A DNA stretch of 41,847 bases from Polynucleobacter sp. (GTDB lineage Bacteria > Pseudomonadota > Gammaproteobacteria > Burkholderiales > Burkholderiaceae), in contig JAEMSI010000002.1 in assembly GCA_016462905.1 (NCBI GenBank), positions 1 through 41,847 on the forward strand, written 5' to 3'. Below are positions 1-10,174 of this stretch, in pieces. The position numbers were made by a program, and so were the translations under genes. The notes beneath the pieces were generated by a model. The model ran no database searches and was not told the origin of the DNA. It worked only from the letters and a program-made list of their open reading frames with translations. Positions within the stretch are counted from its first letter, which is position 1; each line of letters starts with the position of its first letter.

Positions 1-329
1 AAAAAGGCATTAAGGATATGGTACGAATTTCCGATGCACGGATGAGCGGTACCGCTTATGGAACAATTGTGTTGCATATTAGCCCCGAAGCTTCGATTGG
101 AGGTCCGATTGCATTAGTTCGCAATGGTGACCGGATTCGATTAAGCGTACAGAAAAAAACCATTGATTTATTAGTCTCTCAAGACGAATTAGATAAAAGA
201 CGATCTGAAATTAAAGAGTTTGCCAAGCAACCAAAACGAGGTTATGCCAAACTGTATTACGACCATGTCTTGCAAGCGAATATGGGCTGTGATTTTGATT
301 TTTTAAGAGCAGCTTCCGGGAAAAAATAA
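1..329 (+). CDS. IlvD/Edd-family dehydratase, C-terminal fragment (sugar-acid / dihydroxy-acid dehydratase)
   Basis: Only the last ~108 codons are present; the frame is open from base 3 and the gene begins left of the window. The peptide carries the family's C-terminal signature, with ISDARMSGTAYGT followed by SPEAS.GGPIAL and a DHVLQAN...DFDFL end. Enzymes of this family use an Fe-S cluster to dehydrate dihydroxy acids or aldonic acids to 2-keto acids. The MSGTAYGT form and the DFDFL tail resemble the L-arabonate/sugar-acid dehydratase branch more than branched-chain IlvD, so a catabolic role is likelier than valine/isoleucine synthesis; this is inference from a fragment. The cluster-binding and N-terminal regions are not visible. 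It converges on the AraC-type gene, with a hairpin between them. Confidence 0.85.
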   Translation, partial: KGIKDMVRISDARMSGTAYGTIVLHISPEASIGGPIALVRNGDRIRLSVQKKTIDLLVSQDELDKRRSEIKEFAKQPKRGYAKLYYDHVLQANMGCDFDFLRAASGKK

Positions 330-359
330 ATCGCCTATTAGCCTCAATAAGCGATTTAT
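326..359. terminator. Possible two-way terminator between the dehydratase and the AraC-type gene
   Basis: Bases 326-334 (ATAAATCGC) and 351-359 (GCGATTTAT) form a perfect 9-bp inverted repeat around a 16-base loop, in the 36-base gap between two convergent genes. The stem is AT-rich at its base and there is no long T run, so it would be a weak intrinsic terminator; its position is the best argument. Confidence 0.4.
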
Positions 360-365
360 AAATAC

Positions 366-1265
366 TTATCTTTTTGAGGCTCTGTATTCGGAAGGTGATT
401 TGCCAAATCGTTGTCTGAATCGTCTGGTGAAATAAGCCTCGTCCTTAAAGCCCACTTCGTCAGCAATACTAGAAATTCGATTGTTTGTCATAGTGAGGAG
501 CTCTTGCGCCCTTTCCATGCGTTTCAGCGTTAGCCATCCAACAAAAGCTAAACCTGTTTTTTCCTTAAGAAGTTGTGATAAATAATTGGGGGACAAGAAA
601 GTAGCCTCGGCAACATCATTGAGACCGATATCTTTATTGATATTTTTATCAATAAATTTGAGTACTCGTTTAAAAGAACTCGAGGTAGAGTTGAGATTAA
701 GTTGACCTTCGGTGAGTTTAAGTATTGCTTGATGATGCTTATCGCAGGTAAAACCGATGAGTTCTAATAAAGCCCCTTTAATTCTTTGTAATGCACCGAC
801 TTTTCTCTCAGAATTTAGTAGTAGCATTTTTTCAATTAAATCTAATATATAAGCAAATTCTTTTTTATTGAAATTGAAATCAATCATGCCTTGGAATAAA
901 AAAGGCATGATTTCGGGATAATCGGATGGGGATAAATCCTCTAATTCAAATAAATCAGATGTCAGTGGGGTGCCAAGAAAACGATTCGAGAAATTAATAA
1001 TGTAGTAATTAGGGTTAGGCGCCGGTTGGCTAAAGTGCATTCTGTAAGGCAAGATGAAAATCAGTGATTGATCGGGGTAGGTTGCGATCGTATTTTTGAT
1101 ACCGTGTTTTGATCCGCCATTAACATTGATGTGAATTTGAAAAAATTCATGTCGATGGGGGGTGACAATAGGGGGTCGAACAGTCCAGTCGCGGATATCA
1201 AAATCGAGGTTCGGCGAACGCTCCGACATGCGATAGGTTTTAATCGGGGCATTTTGAGGCTTCAT
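366..1265 (-). CDS. AraC-family transcriptional regulator
   Basis: A 299-residue protein with an N-terminal cupin-like sensing region (HRHEFFQIH near residue 38, typical of AraC-type effector domains) and a C-terminal double helix-turn-helix DNA-binding domain at about residues 200-296, ending in VGFKDEAYFTRRFRQRFGKSPSEYR, the classical AraC/XylS signature. It should activate or repress a nearby catabolic or transport gene in response to a small molecule; the effector is unknown. It lies 13 bases downstream of the Bug-type receptor gene on the same strand and is probably co-transcribed with it. No clear Shine-Dalgarno precedes the ATG, consistent with coupling to the upstream gene. A hand count over 601-960 gives about 32% GC, well below neighbours such as recG or glnE, suggesting horizontal origin or relaxed constraint. 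Confidence 0.9.
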   Translation of the reverse strand: MKPQNAPIKTYRMSERSPNLDFDIRDWTVRPPIVTPHRHEFFQIHINVNGGSKHGIKNTIATYPDQSLIFILPYRMHFSQPAPNPNYYIINFSNRFLGTPLTSDLFELEDLSPSDYPEIMPFLFQGMIDFNFNKKEFAYILDLIEKMLLLNSERKVGALQRIKGALLELIGFTCDKHHQAILKLTEGQLNLNSTSSSFKRVLKFIDKNINKDIGLNDVAEATFLSPNYLSQLLKEKTGLAFVGWLTLKRMERAQELLTMTNNRISSIADEVGFKDEAYFTRRFRQRFGKSPSEYRASKR

Positions 1266-1278
1266 TTTGAATTACCAA

Positions 1279-2253
1279 TTAATCTGGCTGAATTTTTCCA
1301 TGTTGGATTACCTGCTTCATCTTTATCAAGCCTTGATTAATTTGCTCTTTAAGTCTATCAGGCCCAATGCTTGGGCTAATCTCAAAACCTTGTCGAATCA
1401 ATTGTTCTTTTATTTTAGGGTCTTTTAAAGCGATGGATAAGGCCTCATTTAATTTTGCTACTACTGCAGCTGGCGTTTCTTTTGGCGCGAGCAAAGCCCC
1501 CCAAGTTGAAAATTCATAACCCGACACACTTTCGCTAATAGTAGGCGTATTGGGAAGAAGGGGTGATCTGGTTTTGCTAGCAATACCCAATACCTTTAAT
1601 TTCCCTGCTTGAATATTAGGCAGTACTACCGATAAGGCGCTAATCATGACCGGAATTTGTCCTGAAATCACATCGGTAACAGCTGCAGTAGCTCCGCGAT
1701 AGGGAATGTGGACCATCGACGCACCTGTTAATTGCTTAAATATCTCCATCCCAATATGCTGGGGAGACCCATTGCCGCCAGATGCGTAGTCAATCTTCCC
1801 CGGCCTATCTTTAGCTATTCGCGCTAGATCTGCTGCATTGTTTGCTGGAAAATTAGGATTAGCTACCATTACAAAAGTAATCGAAGCTACTTGAGAGATG
1901 GGAACGAAACTTTGAATCGGATCGTAATCCACTTTTTTATAGAGATTTGGTAGCATCGTCAAAATACTGTCATTAAAAGCCCCTACGATATAACCATCGG
2001 CAGGAGCCTGAGCTACTTTGTTGGCACCAATCAAACCTGCGCTACCAGGAATATTTTCAATTGGCATCGCCTGACCAAGATACTCTGACATCTTTGCCGT
2101 AACTGGGCGCATTAAAAGATCGACGCCACTTCCGGCTTGCAGCGGCATAATAATTTGAATAGTGCGATTGGGATAAAGAGTTTGGGCTTGAGCAAGGGTG
2201 ACAAAGAGCCCTAGGCCGAGAATAATCAATTTAGATAATCTTAAATGAAGCAT
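1279..2253 (-). CDS. Bug/TctC-family tripartite tricarboxylate transporter substrate-binding protein
   Basis: A 324-residue exported protein. Residues 1-23 form a signal peptide with cleavage predicted after AQA (21-23). The mature start YPNRTIQIIMPLQAGSGVD, then IENIPGSAGLIGANKVAQAPADGY, and SPQHIGMEIFK / VHIPYRGA further on are hallmarks of the Bug (Bordetella uptake gene) receptors, periplasmic two-lobed proteins that bind carboxylates and similar small molecules. TctA/TctB membrane partners are not in the window; many Bug receptors are encoded away from them, and some act in signalling. AAGGGA stands 5 bases before the ATG, a good ribosome site. The AraC-type gene follows at 13 bases; the transhydrogenase operon upstream is cut off by a terminator, so this pair needs its own promoter. 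The ligand cannot be read from sequence. Confidence 0.93.
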   Translation of the reverse strand: MLHLRLSKLIILGLGLFVTLAQAQTLYPNRTIQIIMPLQAGSGVDLLMRPVTAKMSEYLGQAMPIENIPGSAGLIGANKVAQAPADGYIVGAFNDSILTMLPNLYKKVDYDPIQSFVPISQVASITFVMVANPNFPANNAADLARIAKDRPGKIDYASGGNGSPQHIGMEIFKQLTGASMVHIPYRGATAAVTDVISGQIPVMISALSVVLPNIQAGKLKVLGIASKTRSPLLPNTPTISESVSGYEFSTWGALLAPKETPAAVVAKLNEALSIALKDPKIKEQLIRQGFEISPSIGPDRLKEQINQGLIKMKQVIQHGKIQPD

Positions 2254-2296
2254 TTTATTTCCCTTAAATTGGATTTTAAATCGTTCTGGTAATAAA

Positions 2297-2323
2297 AAAG
2301 CCGCTGTTATTCAGAGCGGCTTT
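2297..2323 (-). terminator. Intrinsic terminator after pntB
   Basis: Bases 2297-2305 (AAAGCCGCT) and 2315-2323 (AGCGGCTTT) form a perfect 9-bp stem with a 9-base loop. Read leftward, the stem runs into CTTTTTTATT, a good U tract. It sits 25 bases past the pntB stop and separates the transhydrogenase operon from the Bug-receptor/AraC pair. Confidence 0.88.
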
Positions 2324-2347
2324 ATTTAAGCAAAAGGCTTCGGCGTC

Positions 2348-3715
2348 TTACTCAACCGCCTTGACCATATCCTCAACCACCTTCTTCGCATCACCGAAGA
2401 CCATCATGGTTTTATCCATGTAGAAGAGTTCATTATCGAGGCCTGCATAACCAGCCGCCATGGAGCGTTTATTCACAATAATAGTTTTCGCTTTGTAGGC
2501 CTCTAAAATCGGCATACCGAAAATAGGACTTCCAGGCGTGCGGGCTGCAGGATTGACGACATCGTTTGCGCCAAGTACGAGTACAACGTCGGCTTGACCA
2601 AAATCACTATTGATATCTTCCATTTCAACCACTTGCTCATAGGGAACTTCGGCCTCAGCAAGTAATACATTCATATGTCCAGGCATGCGGCCTGCCACTG
2701 GGTGAATGGCATATTTCACAGTAACGCCATGATGAGTTAGTTTTTCGGTTAATTCTTTTAAAGCGTGTTGAGCGCGTGCTACAGCTAAGCCATATCCGGG
2801 GACGATGATGACAGAATCAGCATTGGTCATCAGGAAAGCAGCATCTTCGGCAGAACCCGTTTTGTAATTTTTTGCTTTACCGTCATCTGCCCCACCAACG
2901 GCACCCTCGGCGCCAAAACCACCTAAGAGAACCGCAATGATCGAGCGATTCATTGCCTTACACATGATGTAAGAGAGAATCGCGCCCGATGAACCGACAC
3001 AAGCACCTGCAATAATTAAAACCGGATTATTCAAAGTAAAACCAATTCCAGCAGCCGCCCAGCCAGAGTAACTATTGAGCATCGATACCACCACTGGCAT
3101 ATCGGCACCACCAATCGGAACAATTAAGGTGATACCAAGGACTAGTGCTATTGCACACATGATTAAGAAGGCAGCATGACTGCCAGTCATGAAATAAGCA
3201 AGGCCACCCGCAACCATCAAAATCCCCAAAACTAAATTCAGAAGATGTTGACCGCTAAAGGTAACTGGCTTGCCACTGACCTTACCTGATAGTTTTCCAA
3301 ACGCGATGATCGAGGCAGTAAAGGTAATGGCGCCAATAAATGCGCCGATAAAGAGCTCTATTTTTTGCGCACCCGTATGAACTTGAATGGGGTTAAAGAC
3401 AGCCGCTATCGCAATTAAAACAGCCGATAAGCCAACAAAGGAATGCATCAAGGCAACCAATTCAGGCATTTTGGTCATTTGTACTTTTTGTGCTGCTAAG
3501 GTACCAATGATTGCGCCCGCAACGATTGCAAGACCGATCAACCAGAAAACAGGCTTAAATTCAGTAATCAAAAATGTTGTCACAACCGCCAGCAGCATAC
3601 CAATCATGCCAAAGACATTGCCTTGACGAGATGACATGGGAGATGACAAGCCTTTTAGTGCCAAGATAAAAAGCACAGACGATATGAGGTAGGAGATGGC
3701 GGTGATATTTGACAT
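2348..3715 (-). CDS. pntB: NAD(P) transhydrogenase subunit beta
   Basis: A 455-residue inner-membrane protein, close to E. coli PntB (462). The N-terminal ~270 residues hold a series of hydrophobic membrane segments forming part of the proton channel. The C-terminal domain III binds NADP(H) and carries VPGYGLAVARAQ, HPVAGRMPGHMNVLLAEA, VLGANDVVNPAA and the KRSMAAGYAGLDN segment, all characteristic of the family. With the two alpha proteins it uses the proton gradient to reduce NADP+ with NADH, supplying NADPH for biosynthesis and antioxidant defence. It is the last gene of the pntAa-pntAb-pntB operon, 38 bases after pntAb, and is followed by a strong terminator. No strong Shine-Dalgarno is seen before the ATG. 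Confidence 0.97.
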   Translation of the reverse strand: MSNITAISYLISSVLFILALKGLSSPMSSRQGNVFGMIGMLLAVVTTFLITEFKPVFWLIGLAIVAGAIIGTLAAQKVQMTKMPELVALMHSFVGLSAVLIAIAAVFNPIQVHTGAQKIELFIGAFIGAITFTASIIAFGKLSGKVSGKPVTFSGQHLLNLVLGILMVAGGLAYFMTGSHAAFLIMCAIALVLGITLIVPIGGADMPVVVSMLNSYSGWAAAGIGFTLNNPVLIIAGACVGSSGAILSYIMCKAMNRSIIAVLLGGFGAEGAVGGADDGKAKNYKTGSAEDAAFLMTNADSVIIVPGYGLAVARAQHALKELTEKLTHHGVTVKYAIHPVAGRMPGHMNVLLAEAEVPYEQVVEMEDINSDFGQADVVLVLGANDVVNPAARTPGSPIFGMPILEAYKAKTIIVNKRSMAAGYAGLDNELFYMDKTMMVFGDAKKVVEDMVKAVE

Positions 3716-3753
3716 AAAGGAATCTCTATAAATAAATCTGATAGGGGAGGTTT

Positions 3754-4086
3754 TTATTGCCCTTTAGCTTGCTTAGGTTCTTTCTTCTTAAACATTTCTA
3801 GCATGCGGCGAGTTACCATGAAGCCACCGAAAATATTGATCGATGCCAAGAAAACCGCTAGGGCACCAATTAGACTGGTTAAGGTAATTTCTGATCCATT
3901 AATGACTTCAGTCTGCAATAAGGCGCCAACGATAATGATCCCAGAGATCGCATTGGTCACTGACATTAATGGAGTATGCAAAGCAGGGGTTACATTCCAT
4001 ACTACGTGATATCCCACAAAAATAGCCAAAACAAAAACAGTAATGTTTTGAACAGTCAAGAGACTTTGAATAGCGGCTGCGTCCAT
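3754..4086 (-). CDS. pntAb: NAD(P) transhydrogenase subunit alpha, part 2 (membrane domain)
   Basis: A 110-residue protein with about three to four hydrophobic segments, corresponding to the membrane C-terminus of E. coli PntA. Segments such as [39 protein letters not shown] and [19 protein letters not shown] are typical of domain II of the alpha chain; the charged tail marks the cytoplasmic end. The ATG at 4086 is chosen because GAAGGA precedes it at proper spacing; a start at 4173 would add 29 unrelated residues and overlap pntAa. It lies 44 bases after pntAa and 38 before pntB. The split of the alpha chain into two genes is a known alternative arrangement in many bacteria, not a frameshift: separate start, stop and ribosome site are all present. 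Confidence 0.95.
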   Translation of the reverse strand: MDAAAIQSLLTVQNITVFVLAIFVGYHVVWNVTPALHTPLMSVTNAISGIIIVGALLQTEVINGSEITLTSLIGALAVFLASINIFGGFMVTRRMLEMFKKKEPKQAKGQ

Positions 4087-4130
4087 AATATTTCCTTCAA
4101 AAAGATTTTGCGTAAATAGATTCAGTACGA

Positions 4131-5261
4131 TTAATTTTTGCGAATGGCTTGACCATCGCGACTCATTAAACAAGCAGTGACAATATCGTCATCTGCTGGA
4201 ATCGATAGTTGACCTTCTTTTGTCACAATTAATTTCATGAAGTCAAGGAGATTGCGCGCGTATAAAGCAGAAGCATCGGCAGCAACCATACTAGCTAAAT
4301 TGGTGTAGCCCACAATTTTTACTCCATTGTGATCAATCACTTTATCCGCCTGTGTGAGTGGGCAGTTACCCGAACCATTGTCACCTTTGCCAGCTGCGAT
4401 ATCGATTACCACCGAGCCGGGTTTCATGTTGGAAACGGTTTCAGTGCTTAATAGAAGAGGCGCTTTGCGACCTGGAATTAAGGCAGTTGTAATCACAATA
4501 TCGGCCTGCATGGCTCGTTCTGCAACCAAGGCAGCTTGGCGTTTCATCCAAGCCTCTGGCATGGGGCGTGCATAACCTCCGACTCCTTGAGCAATTTCAC
4601 GTTCCTCATCAGTTTCATAAGGAACATCGACAAATTTTGCTCCAAGGGACTCAATTTGCTCTTTTGCGGCTGGGCGGACATCCGAGGCCTCAATCACAGC
4701 GCCAAGGCGTTTAGCAGTAGCAATGGCTTGTAGTCCAGCTACTCCAGCACCTAAGATGAGGATTCGGGCTGCTTTTACCGTTCCGGCTGCGGTCATCAGC
4801 ATCGGCATAAAGCGCTGATATTCGTTGGCAGCAACCATCACGGCCTTATAGCCAGCGATATTGGCCTGAGATGAGAGAACATCCATGCTTTGGGCGCGGG
4901 TTGTTCTGGGGGCGGCTTCTAAAGCGAACGCAGTTAAACCCTGTTGCGCAAGTGCAGCAATTACAGTGTTATCAAAGGGATCGAGCATGCCAATTAGCAC
5001 CGAACCGGCCTTCATTTGCTTTAATTCCTCAGTTTGGGGTGCCCGAACCTTAAGAACAATTTCAGAGCCTAGGGCATCGGCAGAGCTACCGATGGTGGCT
5101 CCGACGGCTTGGTAGGCTGAATCCGGCTGACTTGCCGCGATACCGGCTCCAGCCTGAATCAATACCTGATGACCCTGACCTATCAGTTTCTTGACAGTTT
5201 CAGGGGTTGCGGCGACGCGGGTCTCACCCGGCCTTGTTTCCAGCGGCACTCCAATGCGCAT
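4131..5261 (-). CDS. pntAa: NAD(P) transhydrogenase subunit alpha, part 1 (NAD-binding domain)
   Basis: A 376-residue soluble protein of the alanine dehydrogenase/PNT family, forming domain I of the transhydrogenase. It begins [20 protein letters not shown], the canonical N-terminus, and has [20 protein letters not shown] (from about residue 122), the Rossmann loop [10 protein letters not shown] at 171-180, and [20 protein letters not shown] just after. It binds NAD(H) and passes hydride to NADP on PntB. GGAGATGAG stands just before the ATG, a strong ribosome site. It is the first gene of the leftward operon, so the promoter should lie in 5262-5547. The protein ends after [11 protein letters not shown] without the membrane segments, which are encoded separately downstream. 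Confidence 0.96.
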   Translation of the reverse strand: MRIGVPLETRPGETRVAATPETVKKLIGQGHQVLIQAGAGIAASQPDSAYQAVGATIGSSADALGSEIVLKVRAPQTEELKQMKAGSVLIGMLDPFDNTVIAALAQQGLTAFALEAAPRTTRAQSMDVLSSQANIAGYKAVMVAANEYQRFMPMLMTAAGTVKAARILILGAGVAGLQAIATAKRLGAVIEASDVRPAAKEQIESLGAKFVDVPYETDEEREIAQGVGGYARPMPEAWMKRQAALVAERAMQADIVITTALIPGRKAPLLLSTETVSNMKPGSVVIDIAAGKGDNGSGNCPLTQADKVIDHNGVKIVGYTNLASMVAADASALYARNLLDFMKLIVTKEGQLSIPADDDIVTACLMSRDGQAIRKN

Positions 5262-5547
5262 GGCTCATCTCCAAATGCTAAATTTTCTAAAAAACGCTTA
5301 TTTTATCTATAAAAGCCATGCCTTGTGAGCTAGCAGTTTTATTCTATTCAATGCGACTGATAAGAACAATATAAACCAGTTTGATTCATGCCTCTGTGAT
5401 AGAAAATCGTGGATTAATCCTAGGCATATACCGACTGGATGGGGGGCGTTTCAGGGTTTCATAAAAATGAGCCCTCAGCCTGTTTTAATAGAGACTTTTA
5501 CAATAGGGACTAATGCGATATTTAGGCGCATTGAGCTTTTGTGATTA
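5262..5547. other. Divergent intergenic region between pntAa and mnmA
   Basis: At 286 bases this is the longest gap in the window. It must hold promoters for pntAa (leftward) and mnmA (rightward). Leftward candidates include TATAGAT/TAAAAT elements around 5305-5315; rightward, TTTACA near 5499 with TATTTA about 17 bases on. Neither set has both hexamers close to consensus. The only strong structure is the hairpin at 5453-5475. I see no tRNA, no convincing small gene (the best short frame, an 18-codon one at 5318, lacks a ribosome site) and no repeat array. Confidence 0.4.
5453..5475 (+). repeat. Hairpin-forming inverted repeat upstream of mnmA
   Basis: AGGGTTTCAT and ATGAGCCCT flank a run of A and pair over nine base pairs with one bulged T and one G-T pair. 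A short CAG...CTG flank and TTTTAATAG at 5483-5491 follow on the rightward strand. It could be a weak terminator for transcription entering from the left, or a structure in the mnmA leader if transcription starts upstream. The role is unknown. Confidence 0.35.
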
Positions 5548-6705
5548 ATGATGAATCAGCCCAATTCAGACCAAAAAAACCAGCCCAGCCCCAAGCCACT
5601 CACTGAAAATACTTCCCAAAAGGTTGTGGTTGGAATGTCTGGCGGGGTTGACTCGTCTGTGGCCGCCTGGTTATTAAAACAACAGGGTTATGAGGTGATT
5701 GGCCTATTCATGAAAAATTGGGAAGACGACGATAACGATGAATATTGCTCATCTCGGCAAGATTGGCTCGATGTTGTTTCGGTAGCCGATGTTTTAGGAA
5801 TTGATGTTGAGGCAGTCAATTTTGCAGCAGAGTACCGAGAACGGGTTTTTGCTGATTTTTTGCGCGAGTACTCCGCAGGCAGAACTCCTAATCCCGATGT
5901 GCTTTGTAATGCGGAAATTAAATTTAAAGCGTTTTTGGATCACGCCATGAGTTTAGGTGCTGAGTTGATTGCCACAGGGCACTATGCACGAGTGCGTCAT
6001 CAAGCCGGCAAGGTTCAACTGCTAAAGGCTTTAGATAGCAGTAAAGACCAAAGTTATTTTTTACACCGCTTAAAGCAACACCAATTAGAAAAGGTGTTAT
6101 TTCCTTTAGGCGAAATTACCAAACGTGAGGTACGTGAAATTGCAGCTGATTTAGGTTTACCTAATGCAGCCAAAAAAGATTCGACTGGAATCTGTTTTAT
6201 TGGCGAACGGCCCTTTAGGGAATTTTTAAATCGCTACTTACCAAGTGCCCCTGGCCCAATTAAAAGCGTCGATGGTAAGGCACTCGGTCAGCATATGGGT
6301 TTAGCCTTTTTTACTTTAGGCCAACGTAAGGGCATTGGCCTAGGGGGCAGTCAGGAGGGCACTGGTGACGCTTGGTATGTGGCGCGCAAAGAGATGGCTA
6401 CAAATACCTTATATGTTGCTCAAGGGCACGATCACCCTTGGCTTTTAAGTCGTCAATTATCAGCGATGGATGCCAGTTGGATTGGGGGCGATCAACCTCA
6501 GGTAGGACGATATTCAGCAAAGACACGCTATCGGCAGGCAGATGCCCCGTGCGAAATGATTACGGGCTTCGCGAATGCAGATAAATCAAATCAAGAAAAA
6601 TTTGATTTGCTTTTTACTGCTGATCAGTGGGCAGTAACACCCGGGCAATCCGCCGTTCTTTATGATGGCGATTTGTGTTTGGGTGGTGGAATAATTGCTA
6701 ACTAG
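5548..6705 (+). CDS. mnmA: tRNA-specific 2-thiouridylase MnmA
   Basis: A 385-residue cytoplasmic enzyme that activates U34 of Lys, Glu and Gln tRNAs with ATP and inserts sulfur relayed from a desulfurase. The PP-loop SGGVDSS is at residues 31-37, the two catalytic cysteines are C120 (in NPDVLCN) and C216 (in [10 protein letters not shown]), and ATGHYAR at about 142-148 is also conserved. Length is close to E. coli MnmA (368); the extra residues are a polar, proline- and glutamine-rich N-terminal tail of about 24 residues. No later in-frame start could serve before the PP-loop, so an early start (5548 or 5551) is required; its ribosome site is weak. The 3' end overlaps the convergent transferase gene by 8 bases, leaving no terminator. 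Confidence 0.97.
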   Translation: MMNQPNSDQKNQPSPKPLTENTSQKVVVGMSGGVDSSVAAWLLKQQGYEVIGLFMKNWEDDDNDEYCSSRQDWLDVVSVADVLGIDVEAVNFAAEYRERVFADFLREYSAGRTPNPDVLCNAEIKFKAFLDHAMSLGAELIATGHYARVRHQAGKVQLLKALDSSKDQSYFLHRLKQHQLEKVLFPLGEITKREVREIAADLGLPNAAKKDSTGICFIGERPFREFLNRYLPSAPGPIKSVDGKALGQHMGLAFFTLGQRKGIGLGGSQEGTGDAWYVARKEMATNTLYVAQGHDHPWLLSRQLSAMDASWIGGDQPQVGRYSAKTRYRQADAPCEMITGFANADKSNQEKFDLLFTADQWAVTPGQSAVLYDGDLCLGGGIIAN

Positions 6706-7312
6706 TTGGGGGTACAGTATCTTGAAACGATTTACGTTCCATCAGCTTTTGATAAAGACGATCTAAGTTAGGGTAATTCGCTGACCAATTTAATTTTGGA
6801 AAACGTAATTGCAGCCAACCCAATGTACAGCCAACCGAAATATCGGCCAGACTAATTTGGTTTCCGTAGCACCAGGTTGATTCACCGAGGCTATTCGACA
6901 TGGTTTTAATACCCGTTTTGACTTTATCCATTTGACGGTCGATCCAAGCAGGGCTTTGCTGTTCAGCGGGCCTCCAAGTGGACTCGAGGCGCGCCAAAAT
7001 ACCCGCATCAATGATGCCGTCTGCTAAGGCCTCCCACGTTTTTACAGCAGCCCGCTCGCGACCGGTAGATGGAATTAATTTATTAGCGGGGCTTAAGGTG
7101 TCGATATATTCTGCAATTACCCGTGAGTCAAACATGGCGCCACCATCTTTCAGGACTAAGCAGGGAACCTTGCCTAAGGGATTAAATTCACCTATTTTCG
7201 TTTTACTATCCCAGACATTCTCGAGGATGAGTTCTGCTTCAATTTTTTTCTCAGCAAGCACAATGCGTACTTTGCGAACATAGGGACTGGTAAGGGAGCC
7301 GATTAGTTTCAT
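6698..7312 (-). CDS. Glutathione S-transferase family protein (YibF-like)
   Basis: A 204-residue cytosolic protein with an N-terminal thioredoxin-like domain (about 1-80) opening [19 protein letters not shown] and carrying [11 protein letters not shown] and [10 protein letters not shown], the usual glutathione-binding segments, then an all-helical C-terminal domain (about 85-204). The serine near residue 9 rather than an N-terminal tyrosine or cysteine matches the E. coli YibF group. Substrates are not predictable; it may conjugate glutathione or reduce disulfides. The gene is divergent from purB across 59 bases, in which TATACT about 9 bases before the ATG is a plausible -10 element. Its stop overlaps the end of mnmA by 8 bases. 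Confidence 0.9.
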   Translation of the reverse strand: MKLIGSLTSPYVRKVRIVLAEKKIEAELILENVWDSKTKIGEFNPLGKVPCLVLKDGGAMFDSRVIAEYIDTLSPANKLIPSTGRERAAVKTWEALADGIIDAGILARLESTWRPAEQQSPAWIDRQMDKVKTGIKTMSNSLGESTWCYGNQISLADISVGCTLGWLQLRFPKLNWSANYPNLDRLYQKLMERKSFQDTVPPTS

Positions 7313-7360
7313 AGGCTTTGAAGTATAAACGGATTAAAATTGGGACTTGATGACATTTTT

Positions 7361-8760
<1,400 letters not shown>

Positions 8761-8770
8761 ACCTGAGTTA

Positions 8771-10174
8771 ATGCGTGTTTTGAATTCGTCTAAAAAATTT
8801 AATTCAAGTTCCGCGCCGTTTCCTACGCTTTTATTATTCGTCTATGAGCTGATTTGGCACTGCTTGATTCCGATTGTTTTATTAAGGTTAATCTGGCGCG
8901 CAAAACGCAATTCAGCTTATTTAAAAAATATCCCCGAACGCTTTGGTTTTTTTGGGCGGTCGGACGCATTTCAAAACGCAATTTGGATTCATGCGGTTTC
9001 AGTTGGCGAAACCAGAGCAGCGCAACCCTTAATTCATCAATTTTTAGGGCAAGGTAAAAAAATTCTGCTGACGCATATGACCCCGACTGGTCGTCAAACT
9101 GGATTAGATTTATACGCTCAGTCGATTGCCTCTGGTCAATTAAAGCAAGTCTATTTACCCTACGATATTTGTTGGGCAGTTGAGTCTTTTTTAAAGCGCT
9201 TCAAACCACATCTTGGTTTGTTTATGGAAACCGAGGCTTGGCCTACTTTTGTATTTCGTTGCCATCAATTAACGATACCTTTGTTTTTAATCAATGCGCG
9301 TTTATCGCAGCGTAGTTTTAAGCGAGTTTTACGTTTTGGCTCAGCAGGGCGAGCCTTATTTCAGGCATTCGCCCAAATTTTGCCTCAAACTGAATTGGAT
9401 GCGCAGCGATATCGAGCTTTGGGTGTGGATGATTGCCAAGTTACGGGTAATCTGAAATTTGATGTTCAGTACGCACCTTCCATATTGAGCTTAGGACAAA
9501 AATGGAAGCAGTCTTTATCCGCCATAAACCGTTTGATGGTGTGTGCCGCCAGCACGCGTGCGGGCGAAGAAAAAATGATTCTTTTGGCTTGGCAAGATCT
9601 GCTGAGCGATCCTGTTTTTCAAGACACCAAGCAAAGGCCGCTACTAATCATCGTACCGCGTCATCCAGATCGTTTCAATGAGGTTGCCAATTTGATTGCT
9701 GAGTACCCCTTTTCTTCTGCGCGTCGAAGCGCTTGGTCCGAAGGTGGCGTTGATAATCCCATTAAAACAGTTCACGATTTAGAAAATGTAGAACTTATTT
9801 TGGGTGACTCGATGGGTGAAATGTTGGCTTATTACAAGGCTGCTGATGTGGTGATCATGGGTGGGAGTTTATTGCCAACAGGGGGACAAAATTTAATCGA
9901 AGCTTGTGCTAGCGGCTGTCCCGTTATCTTAGGTGAGCATACGTTTAATTTTCAGCAAGCCAGTAGCGACGCGATTGAGGCTGGAGCGGCAATTCGGATT
10001 CAAGCTGATGATCATGCTAGTTTGTTGATCGCCCTTACAAAAACTCTGAAGGATTTGTTAATCGATACCAAAGCAAGGCAAAGCATGTCGGAATCTGCTT
10101 TACGTTTTGCTTCAAGCCATCAAGGGGCGGCGGAGCGAACCATGCAAATTTTGAATCAATACAGCGCTAATTAA
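8771..10174 (+). CDS. waaA: 3-deoxy-D-manno-octulosonic acid (Kdo) transferase
   Basis: A 467-residue inner-membrane glycosyltransferase (GT30) that adds Kdo from CMP-Kdo to lipid A precursor at the cytoplasmic face. A hydrophobic anchor spans about residues 17-42 (TLLLFVYELIWHCLIPIVLL), followed by the conserved basic stretch ending in PERFGFF. The catalytic base is probably E80 in IHAVSVGETRAAQP; the C-terminal nucleotide-sugar region holds MGGSLLPTGGQNLIEACASG and VILGEHTFNF. It is longer than E. coli WaaA (425), partly by an N-terminal polar leader, so a slightly later start is possible; no strong ribosome site marks the ATG. It follows purB by 10 bases. Its TAA shares four bases with the oppositely directed secF stop. 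Confidence 0.95.
   Translation: MRVLNSSKKFNSSSAPFPTLLLFVYELIWHCLIPIVLLRLIWRAKRNSAYLKNIPERFGFFGRSDAFQNAIWIHAVSVGETRAAQPLIHQFLGQGKKILLTHMTPTGRQTGLDLYAQSIASGQLKQVYLPYDICWAVESFLKRFKPHLGLFMETEAWPTFVFRCHQLTIPLFLINARLSQRSFKRVLRFGSAGRALFQAFAQILPQTELDAQRYRALGVDDCQVTGNLKFDVQYAPSILSLGQKWKQSLSAINRLMVCAASTRAGEEKMILLAWQDLLSDPVFQDTKQRPLLIIVPRHPDRFNEVANLIAEYPFSSARRSAWSEGGVDNPIKTVHDLENVELILGDSMGEMLAYYKAADVVIMGGSLLPTGGQNLIEACASGCPVILGEHTFNFQQASSDAIEAGAAIRIQADDHASLLIALTKTLKDLLIDTKARQSMSESALRFASSHQGAAERTMQILNQYSAN

Noticed and set aside
4087-4173. Longer N-terminus for pntAb.
   Set aside because: It would overlap pntAa and adds residues unlike the family; a good GAAGGA site marks the ATG at 4086.
5318-5374. An 18-codon frame in the pntAa-mnmA gap.
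   Set aside because: No ribosome site and no features beyond chance.
6721-6745. CTTGAAA near the start of the mnmA/transferase junction as a third sigma-32 promoter.
   Set aside because: No CCCCAT-like -10 at the right distance, and it lies inside the transferase coding sequence pointing away from its start.
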